Assembly: GCF_018294505.1 (NCBI RefSeq)
Contig: NC_057811.1
Span: 23,770,025 to 23,834,024 of the forward strand
Reading direction: 5' to 3'
DNA length: 64,000 nucleotides
From: Triticum aestivum
Lineage: Eukaryota; Streptophyta; Magnoliopsida; Poales; Poaceae
Part shown: piece after piece, positions 49,078 to 57,557 of the stretch
Layout of the letters: each line of letters starts with the position of its first letter
How positions within the stretch are numbered: the first letter of the stretch is position 1
Translations under genes and position numbers: made by a program
The notes under the pieces: generated by a model
The model's database searches: none
The model's input: only the letters and a program-made list of their open reading frames with translations
Told to the model about the DNA's origin: nothing

Positions 49078-49249
49078 GAGAGGCGCAATGCTCACCTGCA
49101 CGTTGCTTAGCTTCAGGCCATGAGGAAATAGTATAGACTGCACAGAGCTATGTGTAGTTTTAGTCCGAAACCCTGATAGCTCCGTGCAGTCTACACCACT
49201 TCCTCAAGGCCTAAAGCTAAGCAACGTGCAGGTGAGCATTGCGCCTCTC
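49078..49249 (-). ncRNA. Candidate Pol III hairpin RNA in the outer CACTA
   Basis: The two 73-base arms (49249-49177 and 49150-49078) are near-perfect inverted copies separated by a 26-base loop. There are six differences. In the minus-strand RNA five become G-U pairs and one is a U-U mismatch. The predicted start of the U6-type promoter at 49315-49273 is position 49249, the first base of the hairpin, and a T run follows its last base. The unit has the exact form of a short-hairpin RNA gene. Dicer-like processing into small RNAs is expected for such a duplex but not shown. I do not know a target. Confidence 0.6.
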
Positions 49250-49272
49250 CTTCATCGTCTCTGCACTCAGGG

Positions 49273-49315
49273 CTTATAAACCGCTGCGAGTGCCTCTCGC
49301 TTGGCGAAGTGGGAC
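49273..49315 (-). promoter_or_regulatory. USE + TATA promoter of U6/U3 type, unit B
   Basis: On the minus strand: USE-like GTCCCACTTCG (49315-49305, one difference from RTCCCACATCG), 24-base spacer, then TTTATAAG (49280-49273). Upstream are accggttcgtggc-type CACTA repeats (49340-49440). Confidence 0.7.
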
Positions 49316-49479
49316 TAAAAAACAGTTGCAGAAAGAATCAACTAAAAAACTCTTTTACAGGTTCATGCCACGAACCGGTACTAAAGGTGCTCGTGGGGCC
49401 CCAGCCTTAGAACCGGTACCAAATAAAATGCCTTTGTAACAACCTTAGAACTGATACTAAAGGAATCAACTAAAAAGTT

Positions 49480-49818
49480 TTTATAAACCTCTAGTATTAT
49501 TGAAACTAAAATTATATAGAATTTATGCAACTAAAATTATCAAAGTATTTTCTGTTCAAAACATTAAAAGCAAAAGGAATTTTCATAAAATAAATACAAA
49601 AAGCAAAAAACAAAAACAAAAAGAAAGTATTTTGTTGAAAGTACAAAATAATAAAATCAATACAAAACGAAAGCATAGAATAAATATGTAGAAACAAACT
49701 AAAACAAAATAAAATAAACTATACTAAAATAAAATAAATAAAAATAGCAACAGTAAGTATTTTGTTGTAAGTTGAAAAAAATAAAAAAATAAAGCAACAA
49801 AGAAAACAAAAAATGGGG
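49480..49818. other. AT-rich stretch of the outer CACTA
   Basis: A-rich on the plus strand, with ACAAAATAAAATAAAC runs. It matches, inverted, the AT-rich stretch at 32486-32925. No gene is seen. Confidence 0.7.
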
Positions 49819-49819
49819 A

Positions 49820-49961
49820 AAAATGCCACCTACTGGGCCACCACGGCGTGAATACGACTAGAAACCCACCCATGGGACAGGATTCAGGCCCGCAGAAGGC
49901 CCAGTAGGCCTACAGGCAGATACAATGTGTCTAGGCCCGAAAGCCTGCATTTGAGAGGAGC
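49820..49961 (-). ncRNA. Candidate Pol III small RNA, unit A (outer CACTA)
   Basis: Homologue of the unit at 32338-32481. Predicted start 49961 (GCTCCTCTC), end at a run of five T (49823-49819), about 140 nt. The stem CCTACTGGGCC / GGCCCAGTAGG (49908-49898 with 49839-49829) is perfect here, against one G-U in the inner copy. The two copies differ at many other positions, but the promoter, both ends and the stem are kept. Confidence 0.5.
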
Positions 49962-49984
49962 TCGAGAGGGCAGCGGGAGTGGGG

Positions 49985-50027
49985 CTTATAAACCACTCTC
50001 GAGCTCCCTCAACTAGCGAGGTGGGAC
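49985..50027 (-). promoter_or_regulatory. USE + TATA promoter of U6/U3 type, unit A (outer)
   Basis: Minus strand: GTCCCACCTCG (50027-50017), 24-base spacer, TTTATAAG (49992-49985). The spacer sequence differs from the inner copy, but its length is identical. Confidence 0.7.
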
Positions 50028-50052
50028 TAAACTTTTGTGCCGCGACGCGGGC

Positions 50053-50580
50053 AGCACAAGGACTTTAGTCCCGGTTGGTGCCACCAACCGGGACTAAAGG
50101 TATGCATTGGTACTAGTTCATTGTACCAACCGGAACCAATGCCCACCTTTTAGTCCCGATTGGTGCCACCAACCGGGACCAAAGGCCTCTGCTTCCCGCC
50201 CTTTGGGCTGCTGGAAAGAGACCTTTGGTCCCGTTTGGTGGCACCAACCGGGACAAAAGGGGGCATTGGTCCCGCTTGGTGGCACGACCTGGGACCAATG
50301 CTCTGTCTATATAATCAACACTTGTGAAATTTTTCGTTCAGTTCTTCGATCCCGCCCCGACGACGCCGCCAGGCTGCCCTCTGCCTCGTCGTCNNNNNNN
50401 NNNAGCACAAGGACTTTAGTCCCGGTTGGTGCCACCAACCGGGACTAAAGGTATGCATTGGTACTAGTTCATTGTACCAACCGGAACCAATGCCCACCTT
50501 TTAGTCCCGATTGGTGCCACCAACCGGGACAAAAGGGGGCATTGGTCCCGCTTGGTGGCACGACCTGGGACCAATGCTCT
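50053..50580. promoter_or_regulatory. Internal palindrome block of the outer CACTA, around a gap
   Basis: Several GGTTGGTGCCACCAACC palindromes. The best is a 37-bp odd-centred palindrome at 50063-50099. The block is present twice around a ten-N gap (see 50394), which is probably an assembly effect. Confidence 0.75.
50394..50403. other. Assembly gap (10 N) with duplicated flanks
   Basis: The 341 bases before the gap (50053-50393) and the 266 bases after it (50404-50669) are the same sequence, except that the second copy lacks about 75 bases between two palindromes. Confidence 0.95.
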
Positions 50581-50930
50581 GTCTATATAATCAACACTTG
50601 TGAAATTTTTCGTTCAGTTCTTCGATCCCGCCCCGACGACGCCGCCAGGCTGCCCTCTGCCTCGTCGTCGCCGTCGTCACCGCGCGCCGTCCCGCGCCCC
50701 TCCGACGCTGTCCCGCGCCACCCCTGCCCCGACGTGGCTGCCCTCTGCCCCACCCCGCCATCGCGGCCCTCTGTCGCGCCTTGTCGTCGCCGCCCAGTGA
50801 GCCCCCTCCCTTCCCCCGTGCCGCTGCCCCTGCCTGCTCTGCTTGCCGCGCGCCGCCGAACCGCCCCGGCCTGCTCTGCTTTGCCGCGCGCCACCGCCGC
50901 CGCCCCAGCCTGCTCTTTGGTTTTTTTTTC
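50581..50930 (+). promoter_or_regulatory. Internal ORF2 promoter and GC-rich first exon (outer CACTA)
   Basis: TATA box (TCTATATAATC, 50581-50591) at the edge of the palindrome block, followed by a C-rich untranslated exon. Same layout as 31640-32039 in the inner element. A long intron with TATGTATATATAT runs (50940-51110) would separate it from the ORF2 start at 51760. Confidence 0.6.
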
Positions 50931-51203
50931 ATACACTTTTTTTTAATTCATTGATGTATGTATATATGGATGTTGTATGTATATGTATATATATGCAGAT
51001 GTATGTATGATCCATGGATATGTATGCATTGATGTATGATTTTTTTTTGTTCATAGATTTTTTTGTCAATTTATGTATATATATGTTCATATATATATGT
51101 GCATATTTAGAAAAAAGTTGTGTTGCAAAAGTTACATTTAAGGTTAGTTGATTTAGTGCATTTTAGGTTATTAGTTCTACTGTTAGTGCATTTTAGGATA
51201 GCT

Positions 51204-51432
51204 GATTTGATAAAACTACTTTATTTTACTATAGAAGTAGTTTATTTTTAGTAAGTACTACTTTATTTTATTTATAGTAAGTGCTTAGTAGTTGAACTAG
51301 TTGATTTAATAAAACTACTTTATTTTACTATAGAAGTAGTTTATTTTTAGTAAGTACTATTTTATTTTATTTATAGTAAGTGCTTAGTAGTTGAACTAGT
51401 TGATTTAATAAAACTACTTTATTTTACTATAG
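51204..51432 (+). repeat. 99-bp tandem repeat, 2.3 units
   Basis: Units start at 51204, 51303 and 51402 (GATTTRATAAAACTACTTT). The third unit is cut by the Helitron-type end at 51434. Confidence 0.9.
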
Positions 51433-51433
51433 A

Positions 51434-51690
51434 CTAGCACAAATGCCCGTACGTTGCAACGGGGCATTATATATTATATTGCACAATACCAATTTTGTGT
51501 GATACATATCTTTAGGATACATATTCTATGGCTCAATATCAATTGTATGTAGCACAACTTGGTGTAATGCACTCGGGAATGAAAGGAGGAGCTACCGTCA
51601 CCGACGGTCGAATATGTACACCACTTGAGCCGAGAGTTTTCAAGAAAAGACTCGACAGACCGATAGTCAGCCCGTGATGAATAATAATGA
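51434..51690 (-). mobile_element. Short Helitron-like insertion (3' end clear, 5' end uncertain)
   Basis: On the minus strand a stem-loop (GCCCCGTTGCAACGTACGGGC region, 51465-51445) precedes CTAG (51434) and T. It interrupts a 99-bp tandem repeat. The right border near 51680 is a guess, because ORF2 upstream sequence appears to resume before 51740. Confidence 0.5.
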
Positions 51691-51759
51691 TCTAATTTAG
51701 GTTTTTTAGTACATATATTTAATTGTACAAGTTTAATATTTGAATTATGAACATAGGAA

Positions 51760-52889
51760 ATGTCGTACTCGGACGATGAAAGTCTCCCGGGGGAGTGCGA
51801 CTGGTGCAACGACGACCGAGGTCTCTGCGACAGGCCTCACCTAGACGAAGATCGGTGCTTCAGCATTAAGCTCGAGGAGACCTTCGATGTTGAAACGGTA
51901 CGCAACGACAAGTGTTTTTTTCTCATAATTAAGCACGACTTCAACTATTTCAACATGTAATTTTCATCTTTTACAATTCGACTAGCTTATCCCATACCAT
52001 GCAAGACGCTATGTCTTGGAGAGGATGGGTTTTGAAGACCATGAAAGGATGGAATCAAACAAAATTCACCTAAGGACCCATCATGGTATGGATTTCGAAG
52101 TAAAACTGAACAATTCTGAGAGCGTAACCCATTTTTGTTGCAAAAGATGGGAAGCACTTTGCAAGATGCATGGTTTTCATGAGGATATGCTTGTCACCAT
52201 GGATCATGGTGATCCTGAAATCGAGCAAGACAATATGGACATTTGGGTTCTTGTTGATATGCCTCCAATTCTATCGCTATGTGAGTTTCTCAAACATAAT
52301 TATTAACTAATTTATATTATTCATTTCAAAATAGTTGACAGCTTATTTCGATTGACAGCTTATTTTGATTGTTCAAACAATGTGCGGAACATGGTAGACA
52401 CAACCTACTACGCCGATGGCTCTGAGTTAACATATAAGGAGAAAAATCATCATTTTGTACTGATCTTGAGAATTACAATATCTATTGTAAAACTCCTCCA
52501 CATTATGGTCAATACGTGCCACTAGTGCACGTGTTGAACTATGGTAACATCCATGGACAGGCCGTGGTAAGATTTTTTAGTATTACGACATCCGTGCATC
52601 TTTTGCATAAATTCTTTAAAAACTTAACTACATTGCTAACTACGAAGTTATTACTGTATTTTTTCAACAGGAAATGCCGAATTATTGTGTGCCTCATCTG
52701 ATGTATCAGAGTGGTCGCTTTGATGTTTTAAACATACATCCAGGTCATCCTACGAATCTGAACTGTCCATACCGGATTTCTAAAAGAAGTGGAGAAATGA
52801 AAATCAAGAAACGAAAAAAATGTATGGACAGTCGTAAGGAGGTTCTTGGAAGCAAAAGGAACGAAGCGCAAGAATTGGAGACAAGATGA
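51760..52889 (+). pseudogene. CACTA ORF2 (outer element), two weak B3-like halves
   Basis: Four exons: 51760-51897, 51986-52280, 52359-52566, 52671-52889, with GT/AG borders. Exon 1 is acidic (MSYSDDESLPGECDWC). Exon 2 encodes KIHLRTHHGMDFEVKLNN ... RWEALCKMHGFHEDM, which resembles the strand pattern of a plant B3 DNA-binding fold (weak, by eye). Exons 3 and 4 carry PLVHVLNYGN, LMYQSGRFDVLNIHPGHPTN and a lysine-rich end. The type is common in Triticeae CACTA elements. A one-base frameshift near 52457 in exon 3 breaks it. A DNA-binding role at the transposon ends is inferred from the B3 resemblance and from the TNPA analogy. Confidence 0.75.
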
Positions 52890-53153
52890 TCTCCATTCTC
52901 CATAATGGAGAGGCAGGGTCTATATTGTTTTATGCTATTTTACCTTAAAGAGGGTATTTAGATCCTACCTAATACTGATGATCATGTGCTAAGAACAATT
53001 AAGTAGGGTTGGTTCGATGACTATGAGGATGATGATCGTATGACTTGTTATTAATAACGAGTAGAAGTTCTATGATGATGATTAGTAGGACTTATTATTA
53101 TGATTATGCATGATGCGAGCATGAAGAGTTATTATATATCAGTGGGTGAAATG

Positions 53154-53295
53154 AAACATGGATTGGATTGAAGTGAAGGCAACAGGCATGTGGTGCATGT
53201 CGAAAGTAGTAGTAATCCAAACTTGATCAAGTTAGGATTAGTATTACTTTCGACATGCACCATATGTTGCCTTCACTTTAATCTAAGCCATGTTT
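53154..53295 (+). ncRNA. Second long hairpin, in the ORF2 3' region
   Basis: About 65-base arms, with centre ACTTGATCAAGT (53221-53232) and GAAGGCAACA / TGGTGCATGTCGAAAGTA in both arms. Differences are mostly G in the left arm against A in the inverted right arm, giving G-U pairs in the plus-strand RNA, plus one 4-base bulge. It is 265 bases after the ORF2 stop on the same strand, so it would be part of the ORF2 transcript, like a microRNA precursor. No USE+TATA promoter is next to it. Confidence 0.5.
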
Positions 53296-53399
53296 AGGCA
53301 TAGCAGTACCGTTGGTAAACCAAGCACGGAGATAAGAAAGGACACTTCTCTCTATTAGCTAGCTAACACACCCTAAATTACCCCCTAAACCACCCCCTT

Positions 53400-53660
53400 T
53401 CAGAAAAAAAAACAAAAACCTCAGCTCCTGCCAACTGCTGACGCGTGGATGCCTATTGGTCCCGGTTGGTGCCACCAACCGGGACCAAAGGCCCTCCTGC
53501 CTGGGCACGCCGCACCGGCCACGTGGAGGCCCATCTGTCCCGGTTCGTATAAGAACCGGGACTAAAGGCCTAGGGCTTTAGTAACGACCCTTTAGTCCCG
53601 GTTCAAAAACGGGACAAATGGTCCTTACGAACCGGGACAAATGGCCGTTTTCTACTAGTG
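53400..53660. repeat. Outer CACTA 3' terminal and subterminal repeats
   Basis: GGTTGGTGCCACCAACC at 53465 and several CCCGGTT motifs, ending TTTTCTACTAGTG at 53660. It matches 26448-26700 inverted. The next three bases are gga; the left partner is missing through truncation. Confidence 0.88.
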
Positions 53661-54500
53661 GGAGGGAGCCAGGTAGGATACAGGATCAAAGGCGGACGGA
53701 TCTGGAGTGGAGGCCAGTCGCAGCGCCCCAATCAGGTTCAAAGGAAAGAGATAGGTAGCGGAAAAGAGGAGAAGGGGGAGAGGGAGGCATGGCGGCGGGG
53801 TCCTGCTGGCTTCTCCCGGCGAGGTCGGAACGGCGCTGGCTGGCTTCTCCCTGCGAGGTCCGGAAGGCGCCCGGGCGAGGGCAGCGAGGAACATGCAGCG
53901 GCGGCTGAGGAGGAGGGGCTAGGAACCCTAGCCAGGGTGAGGGAGTCGTGGGTGGGTGGAGATGGATTGTTTCTGTGGGCTGCCTGTGAGCGCATGGACG
54001 AAAATTAACCAACGAAAAATAACCAAGGATAGATAGTGGTGGAAGATGGGACGAAAAAAAACCTGAAAGCGAGATTACCAACTGCTTTATTAGGAATAGA
54101 GATGAGGAGGCGAAGGTGCGAGTGGCGAAAACCTGGAGGGGAAACGTGAGCAGCGAGGCCAGCATCGTTAGGCTAGCAAGAGCGGCCCATTTATAGTATT
54201 CTCGGCCCAATTTTCCAAAAAAATGCCCAGCTCGACCTGAGGAGTAGCATCCCAGTAACGGTCGGCCGGCCTAATCAACGCGAATTGAGGACGGGGAATC
54301 GGTTCGAGCGACGTTTCGGCCGATCGAAGATTATCTTGAGCTTTGAAGAGGTAGATCGGACAGTAAAAGGTGTCAAATCGCTGCAAGAGGGCGTAGGTGG
54401 TTGAATTATACCCTCTCTTAATACCTATATGACACATTGTATCCAAATGTCAAGGAGCACGGATAAGTAAGAAAATATTGGCACAAGTTTTGTTAAATTC
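53661..54500. other. Unassigned GC-rich sequence
   Basis: No gene is accepted. The minus strand has a long open frame (54210-53686) rich in Pro, Ser and Arg that looks like 5' untranslated or transposon sequence. An imperfect duplication of about 35 bases (GCTGGCTTCTCCC...GCGAGGTC) lies at 53800-53870. Element ends were not found. Confidence 0.4.
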
Positions 54501-54502
54501 GG

Positions 54503-54599
54503 CCCTCCGGTCTAAATTAATTGACGTAGATTCCCTTAATCTAGACTGATTTAGGCAATATTTTGTCTAAATCTGCATCAATTAATTTGGAATGGGAGG
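54503..54599. mobile_element. Stowaway-like MITE
   Basis: Inverted ends CCCTCCGGTCTAAATTAATT and (opposite strand) CCTCCCATTCCAAATTAATT enclose about 97 bases. The CTCC-type ends with the TTCCAAATTAATTGA motif fit Stowaway MITEs. The TA duplication is not clear. Confidence 0.6.
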
Positions 54600-54871
54600 A
54601 AAATTTTTATGGTCAATTGTTTTAAATGTCTCCAATGCCAATATTGGAAGTCAATATTGAAATTTATTAATTATTAGACAAGAAAACATGTCTGCCATGA
54701 TTACTGCTCTTGATCGTGTATGCATACATGGATTACGATCGCAATGGATATCAATCTTATGGACGACAATAGTACGAGATAATAAGCTGCTGAACTAATG
54801 GGCGATCCTTGGTGTCAGGTATATATTTCCTAATAAATATCAAATATACTAATTCTTATTGTAAATAACTA

Positions 54872-54990
54872 CTTCTCTGTTCCAAACTAATTGACATGGA
54901 TTTGTTTGGATACGTATGTATCTACACACTAAAACGCGCCTAGATACATGCGTATCTAGATAAATGTGCGTCAATTAAGAACCGAGGAGA
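54872..54990. mobile_element. Stowaway-like MITE with TA duplication
   Basis: Begins CTTCTCTGTTCCAAACTAAT, ends AATTAAGAACCGAGGAGA, inverted to each other with mismatches, flanked by TA (54870-54871 and 54991-54992). 119 bp. Confidence 0.7.
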
Positions 54991-55736
54991 TATTAGTTAA
55001 TGGCCGATGAAATTTAAGATAGAAAGTTCATCCCAAGCACATTTTTTTTCTCGAATATGCATGAGTATGCATATCATATATTAAAGAAGAAAGACAAAGA
55101 ACACCTCCACCACAATTACACGGTACTTACTACTACATATTACTCCTCACTAGCCACCCACCTCTCCACCCTACTAAAGAAGGGAGCTACATTCCCTTTA
55201 ATTAGCCCGGCAGATGCCCACACTTAGCCCTCTTGGCTCACTCTTCCTAGTAGAGACTTGATCGAAGGCCGCGCTCCGTCGAAAATAATTCCATTCCTAT
55301 GCTTCCACAACTCCCACCATACACTACTAGGAAAAGGGCTATAGATGATATGGCCACTAATGGCGCACCAGACATGTGGTGCGCCGTTACTATATACTAA
55401 TGGCGCACCATGTGTTGGTGCGCCATTAGTAATATATTACTAATGGCGTACCTCGTGTTTGGTGCGCCATTAGTAGTTTTGAAAAAAAATTATTACTAAT
55501 GGCGCACCGTGGTATACTGTGCCATTACTAGTTGACATAGTAATGGCGCACCACACCCACCATGCGCCATTAATAGTTTTGAAACAAAATTACAAAAAAA
55601 ATTGTTAGTAATGCCGAGCCCCACCTCCCCTCGCCCCGTCGCCCCCCTCCCCTCGCCGCCCCCTTGCCCCACCTCCCCTCGCCCCGTCGCCCCACCGTCC
55701 CAACCACCCGCCGCCGCCGATGCCACCCGCCACCGC

Positions 55737-56353
55737 NNNNNNNNNNNNNNNNNNNNNNNNNNNNNNNNNNNNNNNNNNNNNNNNNNNNNNNNNNNNNNNN
55801 NNNNNNNNNNNNNNNNNNNNNNNNNNNNNNNNNNNNNNNNNNNNNNNNNNNNNNNNNNNNNNNNNNNNNNNNNNNNNNNNNNNNNNNNNNNNNNNNNNNN
55901 NNNNNNNNNNNNNNNNNNNNNNNNNNNNNNNNNNNNNNNNNNNNNNNNNNNNNNNNNNNNNNNNNNNNNNNNNNNNNNNNNNNNNNNNNNNNNNNNNNNN
56001 NNNNNNNNNNNNNNNNNNNNNNNNNNNNNNNNNNNNNNNNNNNNNNNNNNNNNNNNNNNNNNNNNNNNNNNNNNNNNNNNNNNNNNNNNNNNNNNNNNNN
56101 NNNNNNNNNNNNNNNNNNNNNNNNNNNNNNNNNNNNNNNNNNNNNNNNNNNNNNNNNNNNNNNNNNNNNNNNNNNNNNNNNNNNNNNNNNNNNNNNNNNN
56201 NNNNNNNNNNNNNNNNNNNNNNNNNNNNNNNNNNNNNNNNNNNNNNNNNNNNNNNNNNNNNNNNNNNNNNNNNNNNNNNNNNNNNNNNNNNNNNNNNNNN
56301 NNNNNNNNNNNNNNNNNNNNNNNNNNNNNNNNNNNNNNNNNNNNNNNNNNNNN
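55737..56353. other. Assembly gap (617 N)
   Basis: Run of N inside the CACTA element, flanked by C-rich sequence. Reading frames running through it are meaningless. Confidence 1.
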
Positions 56354-56490
56354 CCCTGCGCCCGGGCCGCCCCCGGAGCCAGGCTCGCTGCGGGCCCCAT
56401 GCGTCCGCCTCGCGCCCCCGGAGCCAGGCCCGCCGCCGCTGCCCTAACCGCGGCCATCCACCACCACCCCCTGCCCCCGGAGCCAAGGTG
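56354..56490 (+). promoter_or_regulatory. C-rich exon-like sequence with donor
   Basis: GC-rich sequence right of the gap, ending CGGAGCCAAG|GTGAGC (about 56488). It looks like the untranslated first exon of the element's gene, as in the other CACTA elements. The promoter would be in the gap. Confidence 0.4.
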
Positions 56491-56599
56491 AGCATTTTTT
56501 TGTTTTTTTCTACTGTTTTTCTTTGCTGTTTAGGTTTAATTAGTTTATTGATAGGTTTAGGTTAGTGGTTGGTTTAGGTTAGTGCTAGATTTAGGTTTA

Positions 56600-56812
56600 G
56601 ATAATTAGAAGAAGAAGAAAGTTGAAAAAAAGAAGAAGAAGTAGAAGAAGAGGAAAAAGGAAAAAAAGGAAAAAGAATAAGAAGAAAGTTGAAAAACAGA
56701 ACAAGAAAGGAAGAAGGAGAAGAGGAGGAGGAGGAAGGAGAAGAAAGAAAAAGGAGAACAAGAAAAGAAGAGAGGTGGAGAGGAAGAAGATGGAAAGGAA
56801 AAGGAAGAATGC
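56600..56812 (+). repeat. Purine-rich low-complexity tract
   Basis: Mostly AAG, AGG and GAAG repeats for more than 200 bases. No gene is supported. Confidence 0.9.
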
Positions 56813-57014
56813 ATAACCAAGAAATATAACCAAGAAATCATACAAAATATTAAAACAGTGGAAACTACGGCAAGGTTTTGACATCATCAAACCCACCCAC
56901 ATGATTGAAATAAAAAAACATAACTCTGCATATGCAAAGACAAAAGGCATAACAGAGAAAAAAATCATTATAAAGAAACTAGTTGCTGACATTAAGCTTG
57001 CACATTCACTAGGT

Positions 57015-57320
57015 CACACCTTTACTGCTAAGCCGGATATAGCGTTGGAACTCTGTTTTGGGGTCACTGCCATACTCCATGACATCATTAGGCTGATGGT
57101 TCTGAACCTGTAGAAAGCAATATAATTCATACAGACATAAAAAAAGGCTCAAGCAACACTCCAAAATTAATTGAACATGGGGAGGAAATTGTCAGGGCCA
57201 ACTTTGGGTAAATCAGATATTGCATCTTCGAGGACAAGAGCTTTTTTCAAGTGTTTATTTGCTGCTTCCTCATAAGCAACAAGACATCTCTGAGGACAGA
57301 ACATCATTTTAGTAGGATGT
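57015..57320 (-). other. Possible exon fragments of an unknown gene
   Basis: On the minus strand one open stretch (about 57308-57168, containing RCLVAYEEAANKHLKKAL and [13 protein letters not shown]) and one with good AG and GT borders (about 57108-57022) look exon-like. No family is recognised. They may be captured host sequence, in the opposite orientation to the B3 gene. Confidence 0.25.
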
Positions 57321-57557
57321 AACAATCATTAGTCTTCGAGAAGAATGATATTAAATAACATAGTGGCTTGTGATGTATTTTCGTACCGAAAATGCATTTG
57401 GCACTAGTCCTCGCTTAACAAGATCATGGGTGGGAAGCGGGAACTTCGGAAGTGCATTGGTGTAGTTGATTATCTTCTGCTCAAAATTTATGCTGCTATA
57501 ATGTTGTATGATAATGTTGTAAGGGTACTAATTGGTCTCTTCTGCTGCTTATCAGAG

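Larger units (their letters stand above)
25922..53660 (+). mobile_element. Outer CACTA element, 5'-truncated
   Basis: A CACTA (En/Spm) transposon on the plus strand. The left end lacks the terminal repeat and roughly 290 bases of leader, judged from the intact homologous leader of the inner element (36770-37062). The right end is intact: subterminal CCCGGTT repeats (53455-53630) and TTTTCTACTAGTG ending at 53660. In order it has leader, split TNP2-type transposase, a remnant satellite copy, two divergent small-RNA units, an internal ORF2 promoter, ORF2, and a hairpin in the 3' region. It is interrupted by the inner CACTA (26448-37062) and a Copia element (37285-46035). The transposase frame rejoins perfectly when both are removed. 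Confidence 0.9.

Noticed and set aside
53661..53663. gga after the outer CACTA as a confirmed target duplication
   Set aside because: The left end of the outer element is missing, so the match cannot be tested. The same three bases at the inner element are probably coincidence.
53686..54210. 174-codon minus-strand frame
   Set aside because: Low-complexity Pro/Ser/Arg composition, overlapping frames on both strands and no domain. Looks like GC-rich non-coding DNA.
55496..56565. Five long frames of about 275-296 codons
   Set aside because: Most of their length is the 617-N gap.
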